DNA from: Streptomyces sp. NRRL F-5126 | GTDB taxonomy: Bacteria > Actinomycetota > Actinomycetes > Streptomycetales > Streptomycetaceae | Assembly: GCF_000721265.1 (NCBI RefSeq) | Contig: NZ_JOFZ01000016.1 | Coordinates: 1-64,000 of the forward strand | Direction of reading: 5' to 3' | Length of the DNA: 64,000 nt | Shown here: one piece after another, positions 25,163 through 34,337 of the stretch | How positions within the stretch are numbered: position 1 is the stretch's first letter | Layout: every line of letters begins with the position of its first letter | Notes under the pieces: model-generated | The model's database searches: none | The model's input: only the letters and a program-made list of their open reading frames with translations | What the model was told of the DNA's origin: nothing | Made by a program: the position numbers and the translations under genes

Positions 25163-25969
25163 TCAGCCCTGGTGCGGGGTGAGCGGGACGACCGCCTCGG
25201 ACGTGTGGACGAGGAACGTGAACGTCTCCTGGAAGTACAGCTCCACGCTGGTCGCGTCGTGGCCGAGGTAGCCGATGGACACGTCCTGGCCCAGGCACAG
25301 CTCGAAGTCGCCGCCGCGCGCGGACAGCAGGAACGCGCCGTCGATGGCGGGGGCCCAGACGATCTCGCCGTCCAGCAGCCTCGCGATGTGCTCGTGGATC
25401 GGGTAGCCGTGGTCCGACGTCTCGCTGACCGCGGTGTACGCGTCGGCGCTGAGCGCCAGCGTGTACGGGCCCTCGACACCGGCCAGGCGCAGCGCGCTGA
25501 TCGCCTGGCCGATCGCGCCCGGGTAGTCACGCGCCTCGGCGGGCAGCGCGAGCGACGGGTTGGACGAGCTCTCGCGGACGCCGGCGATGCCGGCCGCCGC
25601 GTAGCCCTCGAAGACCGCACGGTCCTCGGCGAAGGCGAGGCGCCGCGCCGCGTCCTTGACGGGTCCCCAGTCGGCGTCCTTCGCGCCACGCTCGACGTCG
25701 TCGACCTGCTCGCGGTCGACGGTGAAGGGCACCCGCAGCTCCACCAGCGGCTGCGAGCGGCGCGTGTGGGAGAGCACGCCGCGCGCGGGCGGCGCGACCG
25801 TGTCCCGGTGCCCCGTGGCGACGGCCGCGAGTTCGGCGCCCGCCGCATCGGGGACGTCCACGATCCGGCGGGCTGCCACGTTGCGCTTGAAGGTACGCCG
25901 CGCCTCGTCCTCCAGGTCGGCCCAGGCCGCGGCGGAAACGGGTGCCAGTTCGCGGTGCAGGTTGTTCAC
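25163..25969 (-). CDS. Encapsulin nanocompartment shell protein (family 1)
   Basis: The 268-residue product has the encapsulin/linocin M18 sequence from end to end: it opens NNLHRELAPVSAAAWADLEDEARRT, has TFKRNVAARRIVDV and the E-loop region at about 60-80, and ends FLVHTSEAVVPL. Such subunits fold like the HK97 phage capsid and assemble into icosahedral shells that load cargo enzymes. The GTG start overlaps the stop of the DyP peroxidase gene (GTGA), giving coupled translation of cargo then shell. That cargo carries a matching loading peptide. Length and motifs are complete. Confidence 0.95.
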   Translation of the reverse strand: MNNLHRELAPVSAAAWADLEDEARRTFKRNVAARRIVDVPDAAGAELAAVATGHRDTVAPPARGVLSHTRRSQPLVELRVPFTVDREQVDDVERGAKDADWGPVKDAARRLAFAEDRAVFEGYAAAGIAGVRESSSNPSLALPAEARDYPGAIGQAISALRLAGVEGPYTLALSADAYTAVSETSDHGYPIHEHIARLLDGEIVWAPAIDGAFLLSARGGDFELCLGQDVSIGYLGHDATSVELYFQETFTFLVHTSEAVVPLTPHQG

Positions 25970-27012
25970 GGGGCGGTGCTCCTGTTCAGGTCTCCGATGC
26001 CCAGGGTGCCGTCGGCGCCGGCGCCTTCCGGGCTCTCGGTGCGGGTGTGCGGTACGGGACGCTCGCCGGCGGCCGCCGGCGGGTCGGGCAGGTCGTCGAG
26101 GAAGTCGGCGGACGGGGCGAAGAAGAGCGTGCCCGTGACCGCCGTGGAGAAGTCCAGGATCCGGTCGTGCGTCGCGTCCCGCGTGCCGAGGAACATGTTG
26201 CGCAACATCTCCTCGGTCACCTCGGGCGTGCGCGAGTAGCCGATGAAGTACGTGCCGAACTCGCCGCGTCCCGGGCTGCCGAACGGCATGTTGTCGCGCA
26301 GGATCTGCCGCTCCCCGCCGTCCTCGTCCGTCACCGTGTTCAGCGAGACGTGCGAGGTGGGCTCGTCCAGTTCGACATTGGTGAGCTTCGTGCGGCCGAT
26401 GACCTTCTCCTGCGCCTCCACGGGCAGCGCGTTCCACGCGTCCAGGTCGTGCAGGTACTTCTGCACGATGACGTAGCTCCCGCCCGCGAAGTCCGCGTCC
26501 TCGCCCGCTACGAGCACCGCGTCGACCGCCGCCCTGCCCTGCGGGTTCTCCGTGCCGTCCACGAACCCCATCAGGTCGCGGACGTCCAGGTACTTGAACC
26601 CTTGCACCTCGTCGGCGACCGTGACCGACCCGCGCAGCCTGGCCATGATCTCGGAGGCGAGGCCGAAACACAGGTCCTGGCGCGTGGCCCTGATGTGGAA
26701 CAGCAGGTCACCCGGCGTGGCCACGGCCCGGTGGCGCCGCCCCGACAGCTCCTCGAACGGGTGCAACTCGGCCGGGCGCGGGCCGCCGAACAGCCGCCCC
26801 CACACCTCGGAGCCGACTGCGGCGACGCAGCTGAGGCGGCCGTCCGGTGCGCCGAAGCCGTAGCTGCGCCGGAGGCCGGGCAGGTCGGCGAGCAGTTCGC
26901 GCACGGACTGCTCGCCGCCCTCGTCGACCGTGGCGACCAGGAAGATCGCGACCGTGGTGAGCGGGCTCAGCACCGGCTGCGGCTCCGGGCCCGTGGCTGG
27001 TTCGACCGTCAA
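25966..27012 (-). CDS. DyP-type haem peroxidase, encapsulin cargo
   Basis: The 348-residue protein has the DyP signature GFVDGTENP (149-157, catalytic D152), a proximal haem histidine at about H221 (THVSLN) and the GEFGTYFIGYSR segment. It oxidises dyes, phenols or similar substrates with peroxide. The C-terminal tail after a Pro-rich linker contains GTLGIGDLNRS (335-345), the short peptide that docks DyP inside encapsulin shells. I start at TTG 27012, six bases after GGGAGA; the in-frame stretch to 27228 lacks family similarity. The stop overlaps the encapsulin start. The enzyme therefore probably works inside the nanocompartment. Confidence 0.95.
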   Translation of the reverse strand: MTVEPATGPEPQPVLSPLTTVAIFLVATVDEGGEQSVRELLADLPGLRRSYGFGAPDGRLSCVAAVGSEVWGRLFGGPRPAELHPFEELSGRRHRAVATPGDLLFHIRATRQDLCFGLASEIMARLRGSVTVADEVQGFKYLDVRDLMGFVDGTENPQGRAAVDAVLVAGEDADFAGGSYVIVQKYLHDLDAWNALPVEAQEKVIGRTKLTNVELDEPTSHVSLNTVTDEDGGERQILRDNMPFGSPGRGEFGTYFIGYSRTPEVTEEMLRNMFLGTRDATHDRILDFSTAVTGTLFFAPSADFLDDLPDPPAAAGERPVPHTRTESPEGAGADGTLGIGDLNRSTAP

Positions 27013-27292
27013 TCCGCTCTCCCGTTCGCTCGTGCCGGGCCCGCGGCCCGCGGCCCGCGAGAGACCGCGCCTTCCCGGCCCTGCCGATCCTAACGGCCTG
27101 GTGCGCGGTGGCGAGCGGGCTCCCGACACCTTGCGGTCCTCCCCCAGCCTCCGACCGGGTACCCCCAACGCGTCGACTGCCTCCTCCGCCGTGGACGCGA
27201 AGCAGCAGGAGGCCGCCGGCTGATCCACTCTCCATCGCGCACCGGACCTTACGCGCCGGGCGAGCGGAGCGGGATGCCCGCGGGCCGCGAGA

Positions 27293-28897
27293 TCATCCGG
27301 CGACGCGGCGCACCTTGACGGTGTTGTCCGTGCGCACCATGTGTGTGCCGTCCGGCGCCTGCTGCACGCGCTCGTGGTCCTCGCAGCGCTCCACCTCCCA
27401 CTCGCCCTCGGGCAGCCGCAGCGAGGCCACCACCTCGGCGGGCGTCGGCAGCACCAGGTCGGCGTGGCCCGGCTCCCACGGCGCCCCGCCCGAATGCCCG
27501 GCGATCAGCAGCACACCGCCGGGAGCGACCGCCGCCGCGGCCGAGCGCAGGACCGTCTCCCGGTCCATCTCGCCCGGCGAGTGCAGGAACTGCGCCGACA
27601 CCAGGTCGAATGTGCCGGCGGGGAAGCCGGCGCCGAGATCGGCCGCGCGCCAGTCGATACGGTCCGCCACCCCGGCATCGCGCGCGTGCGCACGGGCGCG
27701 CTCCAGCGCGACGGGAGAGATGTCCACGGCCGTGACGTCCCAGCCGCGGGCGGCCAGCCACACGGCGTCCGCGCCCTCGCCGCAGCCCAGGTCGAGCGCG
27801 CGGCCGGGCCTCAGACCGGCGACCTCCTTGACCATTTCGGTGTTGGGCTCGCCGCTCCAGATGCGCTCACTGCGCCGGTAGCGCGCGTCCCAGAAGTCCT
27901 GACCGCCGAGCGGCTCGCCCTGGGACGCCCCGCTCGCGCGGTACGCCATGACGGCGGCCTCGGTGTCCTCGGTGACGAGGTCGGCGTTGATCGCCGCGCC
28001 CGCGCGTACGCCCGCCGCCGCGGCGCCGATGACCTGTTCCGTGAGCACCGTGGCGTTGCCCGCCACCCAGACGCCCGGCACGTCGGTCGCGCCCGTCGGG
28101 TCGGACGGCACACAGCTGCCGACCACATGCCCCGCCATGGTCTGCTCGGCGGTCGTCAGGCCGAGGCCGTCGAGCAGGGCGTCGCGCGCCGTGAAGCGCG
28201 GGGCGATCGCCAGGGCGGTGCGTGGCACCACGAGTTCCCTGCCCACCCTGACGCCTGCGAGCCGGCCGTCCGCCACCTCCAATGCCGTCACCTCGCCGTC
28301 CACCACCGAGATGCCCCGGGCGGCCAGCCGCTCGTAGGTCTCGTCGTCAGGTTCGGGCGCCGTGTGCAGGAAGAGCGTCACGTCGTCGCTCCACTGCCGC
28401 CACAGCAGCGCCTGGTGCGCGGCGAGCGGACCCGTGGCGAGGACGCCGATCGGCGTGCCGCGGACCTCCCACCCGTGGCAGTACGGGCAGTGCAGCACGT
28501 CCCTGCCCCACAGCAGGTCGATGCCCGGCAGCCGGGGTACCTCGTCGACCAGGCCCGTCGCGAGCAGCAGACGGCGCGCCACCACCTCGGTGCCGTCGTC
28601 CCGCACGACGAGGAAGCGGCCTCCCCCCGGCAGCGGCGTCGCCGACGCGACGGTGCCGTCGGCGAACGCGCCGCCGTAGCCCGCCACCTCCGCGCGGGCG
28701 GCGGCGAGCAGCTCGGCCGGAGGGGTGCCCTCGCGGCCGGGATAGCCGTGGACCCCCTCGGCGGGCGCGTTGCGCGGCTCGCCCCCGTCCACCACCAGCA
28801 CGGAGCGGCGCGCCCGCGCCAGGGTCAGGGCGCCGCCGAGACCGGCCGCGCCACCGCCGATCACCACCACGTCATAACGGTCCGCATATGCCGACAT
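27293..28897 (-). CDS. Thioredoxin-reductase-like FAD oxidoreductase fused to a SAM methyltransferase
   Basis: The 534-residue protein joins two enzymes. Residues 1-315 are a thioredoxin-reductase-type flavoprotein: FAD motif GGGAAGL (14-20), redox-active C137-P-Y-C140 and the second FAD site GVWVAGNA. Residues 330-534 are a class I methyltransferase with SAM motif LDLGCGEGAD (368-377) after an NDFWD-like start (QDFWDARYRRSERIW). ATG 28897 has GGAGAG upstream. The same fusion exists in other actinomycetes, but its substrate is not known to me; methylation and oxidation of a small thiol or chalcogen compound is one possibility. It is divergent from an XRE-cupin regulator with a palindrome between them. 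Confidence 0.85.
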   Translation of the reverse strand: MSAYADRYDVVVIGGGAAGLGGALTLARARRSVLVVDGGEPRNAPAEGVHGYPGREGTPPAELLAAARAEVAGYGGAFADGTVASATPLPGGGRFLVVRDDGTEVVARRLLLATGLVDEVPRLPGIDLLWGRDVLHCPYCHGWEVRGTPIGVLATGPLAAHQALLWRQWSDDVTLFLHTAPEPDDETYERLAARGISVVDGEVTALEVADGRLAGVRVGRELVVPRTALAIAPRFTARDALLDGLGLTTAEQTMAGHVVGSCVPSDPTGATDVPGVWVAGNATVLTEQVIGAAAAGVRAGAAINADLVTEDTEAAVMAYRASGASQGEPLGGQDFWDARYRRSERIWSGEPNTEMVKEVAGLRPGRALDLGCGEGADAVWLAARGWDVTAVDISPVALERARAHARDAGVADRIDWRAADLGAGFPAGTFDLVSAQFLHSPGEMDRETVLRSAAAAVAPGGVLLIAGHSGGAPWEPGHADLVLPTPAEVVASLRLPEGEWEVERCEDHERVQQAPDGTHMVRTDNTVKVRRVAG

Positions 28898-28976
28898 GCC
28901 GCTCTCCTGCCTGTTCTCCCGTTCCTGATCCATCGGGGCGATGGTGGAACGGCAGGGGAGCGTTTGACAAAAGGTA

Positions 28977-28991
28977 TTGCCGAGTCGGCAA
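28977..28991. promoter_or_regulatory. Perfect palindromic operator TTGCCGAGTCGGCAA
   Basis: Seven-base arms around one central base are exactly complementary. It lies between the divergent oxidoreductase-methyltransferase and XRE-cupin genes, just downstream of a TTGACA -35-like box (28964-28969) and 9 bases before the regulator's ATG. It is the best candidate binding site of that regulator, giving repression of both genes. Confidence 0.72.
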
Positions 28992-28999
28992 ATGGAACC

Positions 29000-29596
29000 A
29001 TGGCTGACGACGACCTCGCCCATGTGCTGACCTCGGTCGGCCCGCGCCTGCGGGCACTGCGGCAGAGCCGCGGCACCACGCTCGCCGCGCTGAGCGAGAC
29101 GACAGGCATCTCCCTGAGCACGCTCTCCCGCCTGGAGTCGGGCGGGCGCAGGCCGAGCCTCGAACTGCTGCTGCCGCTGTCGAAGGCGTACGGCGTGCCT
29201 CTCGACGAGCTGGTGGGCACGCAGGAGCGGGACGATCCGCGCGTGCGGTCCCGGCCCTTCGTGCGGCACGGCACGACCTTCTTCCCGCTCACCCGGCACC
29301 TCGGCGGCCTGCTCGCCTACAAGGCCATCGTCCCTCCCGGCCTGCCGGGCGCCCGGGACGAGCGGCTGGAACAGCGCAGCCACGAGGGCTACGAGTGGCT
29401 GTACATCCTGAACGGGCAGCTCAGGCTGGCGCTCGGCGACCACGACCTCACGCTGGCCGCGGGCGAGGTCGCCGAGTTCGACACCCGCACCCCGCACGGG
29501 TTCGTCAACGCGGGGGACCGGCCCGCGGAGTACCTCGCCCTGTTCGGCCCCCAGGGCGAGCGCATGCACGTGCGGGCGCGGCCGGCCGAACGCTGA
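29000..29596 (+). CDS. XRE-cupin transcriptional regulator
   Basis: The 198-residue protein has an XRE helix-turn-helix (about residues 12-67, with TTLAALSETTGISLSTLSRLESGGR) and a C-terminal cupin barrel (EWLYILNGQLRLALGDHDLTLAAGEVAEFDTRTPHGF). Members of this group sense a small ligand in the cupin pocket and control a neighbouring metabolic or redox gene. Its target is most likely the divergent flavoprotein-methyltransferase fusion. The ATG at 29000 lacks a strong ribosome site and follows the palindrome closely, so the transcript leader is short. Confidence 0.9.
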   Translation: MADDDLAHVLTSVGPRLRALRQSRGTTLAALSETTGISLSTLSRLESGGRRPSLELLLPLSKAYGVPLDELVGTQERDDPRVRSRPFVRHGTTFFPLTRHLGGLLAYKAIVPPGLPGARDERLEQRSHEGYEWLYILNGQLRLALGDHDLTLAAGEVAEFDTRTPHGFVNAGDRPAEYLALFGPQGERMHVRARPAER

Positions 29597-29642
29597 ACCG
29601 CCCGCCCGCCGGGGTGCTGGGGACAGGCGCCGTGGATGGTCG

Positions 29643-30134
29643 CTACGGACGCACGATCATCAGGACGGCGACGACCACCCACAGCAGGTTGAAGATCCCC
29701 GCCAGCATGGCGAGCCTGCCGGGCGAGACCGCCTCGGCGGTCGCAGTCGCCGTGGCCGCGCCGCCCTCGGCCGGCGCCGCCTCGGCCGCCGGGCCGCCGC
29801 CCAGTGCCTCGAGCGCGCTCTGCTGTGCGGGCAGCAGGAAGACGAGGACGCCCGCGGCCACGACGGTCAGGATGATCGACGCGATCAGCCAGGGCTTCCC
29901 CATTCCGCCGTGCATGCTCGCAAGGCCGAAGCCGAAGACCGGCACGGCGATGGATATGGCCGCGTAGACGCGGCAGATCCGGTTCAGGACACCCAGAGCG
30001 CCGCGTGCGCCCGCGGCGTCCGCACCGGTCGTGGCACGCCGCAGCACGGAGGGGAACATGCTCGACGCGACCATCACGGGCCCCAGCCCGACAATCACCG
30101 CGAGCACATGCAGGACGAGCAGGAATTTCGACAT
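29643..30134 (-). CDS. Small four-helix membrane protein (DUF2269-like)
   Basis: The 163-residue product has four clear membrane segments: FLLVLHVLAVIVGLGPVMVA near the start, AAISIAVPVFGFGLA, IASIILTVVAAGVLVFLLPA and a final MLAGIFNLLWVVVAVLMIV. An Ala/Glu-rich loop separates segments three and four. The first helix with LHVLAVIVGLG resembles DUF2269 integral membrane proteins. No function is known for these. It is convergent with the XRE-cupin gene and divergent from the FUSC gene. ATG 30134 is the only start that keeps the first helix at the N-terminus. Confidence 0.75.
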   Translation of the reverse strand: MSKFLLVLHVLAVIVGLGPVMVASSMFPSVLRRATTGADAAGARGALGVLNRICRVYAAISIAVPVFGFGLASMHGGMGKPWLIASIILTVVAAGVLVFLLPAQQSALEALGGGPAAEAAPAEGGAATATATAEAVSPGRLAMLAGIFNLLWVVVAVLMIVRP

Positions 30135-30256
30135 GGCCACGAGGCTAGCCCCGCCACTCAGGGCCCTGAGGGCGGGACCGCGCATTGCCCCGCCAGGTTC
30201 TCGTGCGATGCTGGGTCCAACTCTGACCATGGCCGGAAAGAGCGTACGGGGAGACG

Positions 30257-32542
30257 ATGGCAGCGACACCGCGGTCTTCGAGGCGGACGAGGAGCGGCGT
30301 CTTCGACCGCTTCGCCGCGTCCGACCCCGGATACATCCGGCTGACGTCCGCGCTGCGCACCGTCTGCGCCATCGCGTTGACGCTCGTGGTGCTGTTCGCG
30401 CTGCACACGGTCGTCTTCCACCTCGTCGCCGGCGCGATGGCGGCGATGGTCGCCACCTTCGGCGTCCGCGAGAAGACGCGGCCCAAGCAGGCACTCACCC
30501 TTGTGCTCGGCCTGTTCACGGCGTGCGTCTCCGTGTCGCTCGGCGCCGTCCTCGCCAGCCACCGCATCCCCAGCGACCTGGTGTTCCTCGCGCTGATCTT
30601 CTGCGCCGTCTACGCACGCAGGTTCGGCGACCGCGGCTACACGATCGGGCTGTTCGCCTTCCAGTTCTACTTCGTCTCGCTGTTCGTGCACGCCTCTCCC
30701 TCGGCCCTGCCCCAGCTCTGGCTGGCCATCGCCGTGGCCTTCGCGTCCAGCGCGGTCTCCCGCTTCGTCCTCTTCCGGCAGACCACGGTCGGCACGCTCG
30801 GCCGCCTGCGCAACGCGTTCCGCGCACGGCTCGCCCAACTCGTCGCGACACAGGTCGAGATGTTCGACGCGACCCCCGACGAGCTGGAGAAGGTGCTCGC
30901 CGGCCTGCGCAGGGACACGGCGCGGCTGCACGAGGCCGCCCTGATGATCCAGGGCCGGCTGGACGACGAGCCCGACAGCGTGGCACGGGCCGACGTGCTG
31001 CAACGCCGCATCGCCGACGCCGAGATCGCCGCGGAGCGCCTCGGCGTGCTGCTGCTCAACGCGCGCAGCGCCGAGCGCGCCGACACCCTCACGATGCACC
31101 TGCCGGGCGCGCCCGTGCCGCGCCAGCCCACCACAGGACCGCTGGGCGCCGACACCACCGCGCTGCTGCGCCGCGACCTGGCCGCCCTCCACCTGCTGAT
31201 CAGCCGCCTCGGCCCGGAGCACCGCGGCACCGCGCACGTCCGGCTGCGCAACCGGCTCCTGGGCTACCGGGAGGAGGAGAACCTGCCGGCCGGGCCATCC
31301 GCCGTGCAGGACGTCTTCCGCGGCGTCGGCGAGGCCACCCGCGCCGTGCTCGGCCTCAGGCTCGCCCTCGACGGCCCGGGCGACGAGTCCGACGACACGG
31401 CCGAGACCGCGAGGTCCCGCGAGGAGTTCGAGGCCGAGGCCGTCTCCGCGGGCAGCGCCGAGACGGGCGAGGACGACGAGACCGGGCTGCGCAGGCGCTC
31501 CACGCGCGCCGCCTTCCAGGTGTGCGCCGGTTCCGTCCTGGCCATGGCAGGCGGGGAGTTCCTCTCCTCACAGCGCTGGTACTGGGCGGTCCTCACCTGC
31601 TGGGTGGTCTTCCTCAACACCTCCTCCACCGGCGAGATCCTCGTCAAGGGCTACCGCCGCCTCATCGGCACCGTCTGCGGCGTCGTCGCGGGTGTCGCGC
31701 TCGCGGGTCTGGTGGGCAACCACACCTACACCGCGTTCGGCCTCGTGCTGCTGTGCATCTTCGGCATGTTCTTCACGGCGCCGCTGAGCTACGCGCTGAT
31801 GTCCTTCTTCGTCACCTCGATGCTCGGACTGCTCTACACGCTGCTGCACACCTACAGCGTCGCCGTGCTCGTCCTGCGGATCGAGGAGACCGCGCTCGGC
31901 GCGGCCTGCGGCATGTTCGCCGCCCTGATCGTGCTGCCCGTGAGAACCGGACGGCGCACGGACCAGCAGTTGCGCACCGTGCTGCTGCGGCTCGGTGAGG
32001 TGGCGTCGGCGGCGGTCGCCCAGCTCAGCGGCGGTGCCCCGGCCGACCTGCTCGACATGGCCCGCGACCTGGACACCGCGCTCGACGACCTGCGCCGCTC
32101 GACTCTGCCCCTCACGCATCCCTTCACGCCCCTGCGGGAGCGGCGCCAGAGCGCCCGCTACCTCGTGGCGCTGCTGGAGAGCGGCGCCTACCACGCCAGG
32201 TCGCTGGCGGCGACAGCCGAACTCGTCCCGTACAGCAAGCGGATCGCCGCCGACCCCCGGCTCGCCGGGGCGGGGGACCGCCTCGCCCACAACATCGCCG
32301 TGCTCGCGGCGCACGTCGCCGACGAACGCGCCGGCGGCGAGGTCGAATCCGGTGCCAGCATCGCCTCGATGCTGGAGGAGACCGACTCCGAGGCCCTGCG
32401 CACCGGATCGGTCACCTTCCGCGTGCTGCGCCACCTGCAGCGGCTGGACGAGGGCGTCATCGGCCTCGCCCGGCCGCTCGGCGTCCCCGTTTCCGGCGTG
32501 TCCGGCCCGGAGGACCGTGCCGCCCGCGCGGCCGCCGCGTAG
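30257..32542 (+). CDS. FUSC-family (aromatic acid exporter-like) membrane protein
   Basis: The 761-residue protein has the FUSC layout: two membrane blocks of about six segments each (residues 25-175 and 425-570), each followed by a long soluble helical stretch. The second block contains the conserved SSQRWYWAVLTCWVVFLNTSSTGEILVKGYRRLIGT region that marks this family (split here: RWYWAVLTCWVVF and GYRRLIGTVCGVVAG). Relatives export aromatic or phenolic acids. ATG 30257 has GGGGAGACG before it. It stands alone and converges on pgm with only 21 bases between. Confidence 0.85.
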   Translation: MAATPRSSRRTRSGVFDRFAASDPGYIRLTSALRTVCAIALTLVVLFALHTVVFHLVAGAMAAMVATFGVREKTRPKQALTLVLGLFTACVSVSLGAVLASHRIPSDLVFLALIFCAVYARRFGDRGYTIGLFAFQFYFVSLFVHASPSALPQLWLAIAVAFASSAVSRFVLFRQTTVGTLGRLRNAFRARLAQLVATQVEMFDATPDELEKVLAGLRRDTARLHEAALMIQGRLDDEPDSVARADVLQRRIADAEIAAERLGVLLLNARSAERADTLTMHLPGAPVPRQPTTGPLGADTTALLRRDLAALHLLISRLGPEHRGTAHVRLRNRLLGYREEENLPAGPSAVQDVFRGVGEATRAVLGLRLALDGPGDESDDTAETARSREEFEAEAVSAGSAETGEDDETGLRRRSTRAAFQVCAGSVLAMAGGEFLSSQRWYWAVLTCWVVFLNTSSTGEILVKGYRRLIGTVCGVVAGVALAGLVGNHTYTAFGLVLLCIFGMFFTAPLSYALMSFFVTSMLGLLYTLLHTYSVAVLVLRIEETALGAACGMFAALIVLPVRTGRRTDQQLRTVLLRLGEVASAAVAQLSGGAPADLLDMARDLDTALDDLRRSTLPLTHPFTPLRERRQSARYLVALLESGAYHARSLAATAELVPYSKRIAADPRLAGAGDRLAHNIAVLAAHVADERAGGEVESGASIASMLEETDSEALRTGSVTFRVLRHLQRLDEGVIGLARPLGVPVSGVSGPEDRAARAAAA

Positions 32543-32563
32543 GCACCCTGGCGGACCCTCGGG

Positions 32564-34204
32564 TCAGGATCCGAGCGCGGTCGCGACCACCCCCTTGGCC
32601 TCCTCCTGCACCCGGGCCAGGTGGCCGGCGCCCTGGAAGGACTCCGCGTAGATCTTGTACACGTCCTCCGTGCCCGAAGGGCGCGCCGCGAACCAGGCGG
32701 AGTCGGTGGTGACCTTGATGCCGCCGATCGCGGCGCCGTTGCCCGGCGCCTCGGTGAGCACGCCCGTGACCGGCTCGCCAGCCAGCCGGTCCGCCGAGAT
32801 CTGCTTCGCCGACAGCTTCGCGAGTACCGCCTTCTCCTCGCGGGTGGCCGGCGCGTCGATGCGCGCGTACGCGGGCTCGCCGAAGCGCCCGGTCAGCTCC
32901 GCGTAGTGCTCCGACGGACTCCTGCCCGTCACCGCGAGGATCTCGGAGGCGAGCAGCGCGAGGATGATGCCGTCCTTGTCCGTCGTCCACACGGAGCCGT
33001 CCTTGCGCAGGAAGGAGGCGCCCGCCGACTCCTCGCCGCCGAACCCCAGCGATCCGTCGAGCAGACCGTCCACGAACCACTTGAAGCCGACGGGGACCTC
33101 CACCAGGCTCCGGCCGAGATCCGCCGCGACCCGGTCGATCATCGAGGACGACACCAGCGTCTTGCCGATCCCCGTGCCCGCCGGCCACCGGTCCCGGTGG
33201 CCGTAGAGGTACTGGATCGCCGTGGCCAGGTAGTGGTTCGGGTTCATCAGGCCCGCGTCGGGCGTGACGATGCCGTGCCGGTCGGAGTCCGCGTCGTTGC
33301 CCGTGGAGATCTGGAACCTGTCACGTTGCCCGATCAGCGACGCCATCGCGTGCGGTGACGAGCAGTCCATCCGGATCCTGCCGTCCCAGTCCAGCGTCAT
33401 GAACCGCCACGTCGGGTCCGTCAGCGGGTTGACGACCGTCAGGTCGAGCCTGTGCTCCTCGGCGATGCGGCCCCAGTAGGCGACGGACGCGCCGCCCAGC
33501 GGGTCGGCGCCGATCCGCACGCCCGCCCCGCGGATCGCGTCGAGGTCGAGCACGGACGGCAGGTCCGCGACGTAACGGCCGAGGAAGTCATAGCGGTCCG
33601 TGGTATCGGCGGCGAGAGCCCGCGCGTACGTCACGCGCCGCACGTCGCCCAGGCCGGCCGCGATGATCTCGTTGGCCCTGTCCTGGATCCAGCCCGTGGC
33701 CTCTGAGCCGGCGGGGCCCCCGCTCGGCGGGTTGTACTTGAACCCGCCGTCGGCCGGCGGGTTGTGCGACGGCGTCACCACCACGCCGTCCGCGAGGCCC
33801 GAGGAGCGCCCGCGGTTGTGCGCCAGGATCGCGTGCGACACCGCGGGCGTCGGCGTGTACCCGTCGGCCGAGTCGATCAGGAGCCGCACGCCGTTGGCCG
33901 CGAACACCTCGCTCGCCGTCACCTTCGCGGGCTCGGAGAGCGCGTGGGTGTCGGCGCCGAGGAACAGCGGGCCGTCCGTGCCCCGGCGCGCCCGGTACTC
34001 GCAGATCGCCTGGCTCGTCGCCGCGATGTGGTCCTCGTTGAACGCGGCGGCCAGGGAGGACCCCCGGTGCCCGGACGTACCGAACGCCACGCGCTGTCCG
34101 GGCTCGCCCGGGTCCGGATGCAGCGCGTAGTACGCCGTCACCAGCCGGGCCACGTCCGTGAGGTCCTCCGGCCCGGCCGGTCGGCCCGCTCGCTCGTGCG
34201 CCAT
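32564..34204 (-). CDS. pgm: Phosphoglucomutase (alpha-D-glucose phosphate-specific)
   Basis: The 546-residue enzyme interconverts glucose-1-phosphate and glucose-6-phosphate. It has the phosphoserine loop TPSHNPP (catalytic S146), the N-terminal GTSGHRG segment (42-48), the metal loop DADSDRHG near residue 310, the sugar loop GGEESAG and a C-terminal phosphate loop with [12 protein letters not shown]. Length matches the bacterial family. ATG 34204 follows GGAGGAG. It links glycogen or trehalose metabolism to glycolysis; no glycogen gene is adjacent, so it appears to be a single-gene unit. Confidence 0.96.
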   Translation of the reverse strand: MAHERAGRPAGPEDLTDVARLVTAYYALHPDPGEPGQRVAFGTSGHRGSSLAAAFNEDHIAATSQAICEYRARRGTDGPLFLGADTHALSEPAKVTASEVFAANGVRLLIDSADGYTPTPAVSHAILAHNRGRSSGLADGVVVTPSHNPPADGGFKYNPPSGGPAGSEATGWIQDRANEIIAAGLGDVRRVTYARALAADTTDRYDFLGRYVADLPSVLDLDAIRGAGVRIGADPLGGASVAYWGRIAEEHRLDLTVVNPLTDPTWRFMTLDWDGRIRMDCSSPHAMASLIGQRDRFQISTGNDADSDRHGIVTPDAGLMNPNHYLATAIQYLYGHRDRWPAGTGIGKTLVSSSMIDRVAADLGRSLVEVPVGFKWFVDGLLDGSLGFGGEESAGASFLRKDGSVWTTDKDGIILALLASEILAVTGRSPSEHYAELTGRFGEPAYARIDAPATREEKAVLAKLSAKQISADRLAGEPVTGVLTEAPGNGAAIGGIKVTTDSAWFAARPSGTEDVYKIYAESFQGAGHLARVQEEAKGVVATALGS

Positions 34205-34337
34205 CTGCCCACTCCTCCGTCTCGGTCGTCCCGCGATCGATCTGCTGCCTCATCCTCTCAAGCCATGGCTCCACCAGGCGCGTCTTTGTCCACAGGGCCG
34301 GTCTGACAGTGTGACGAATGCTCGTGGCGTACCCGTG

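Noticed and set aside
27129..27165. Short streptomycete extragenic repeat (TCCTCCCCCAGC-type) upstream of the DyP gene
   Set aside because: Only the first part resembles such repeats; the matching second arm is absent, so it cannot be supported.
27013..27228. Small peptide gene upstream of the DyP coding region (frame starting MDQPAASCC)
   Set aside because: The peptide looks unusual, but there is no matching processing gene nearby and the frame simply runs into the DyP gene without its own stop.
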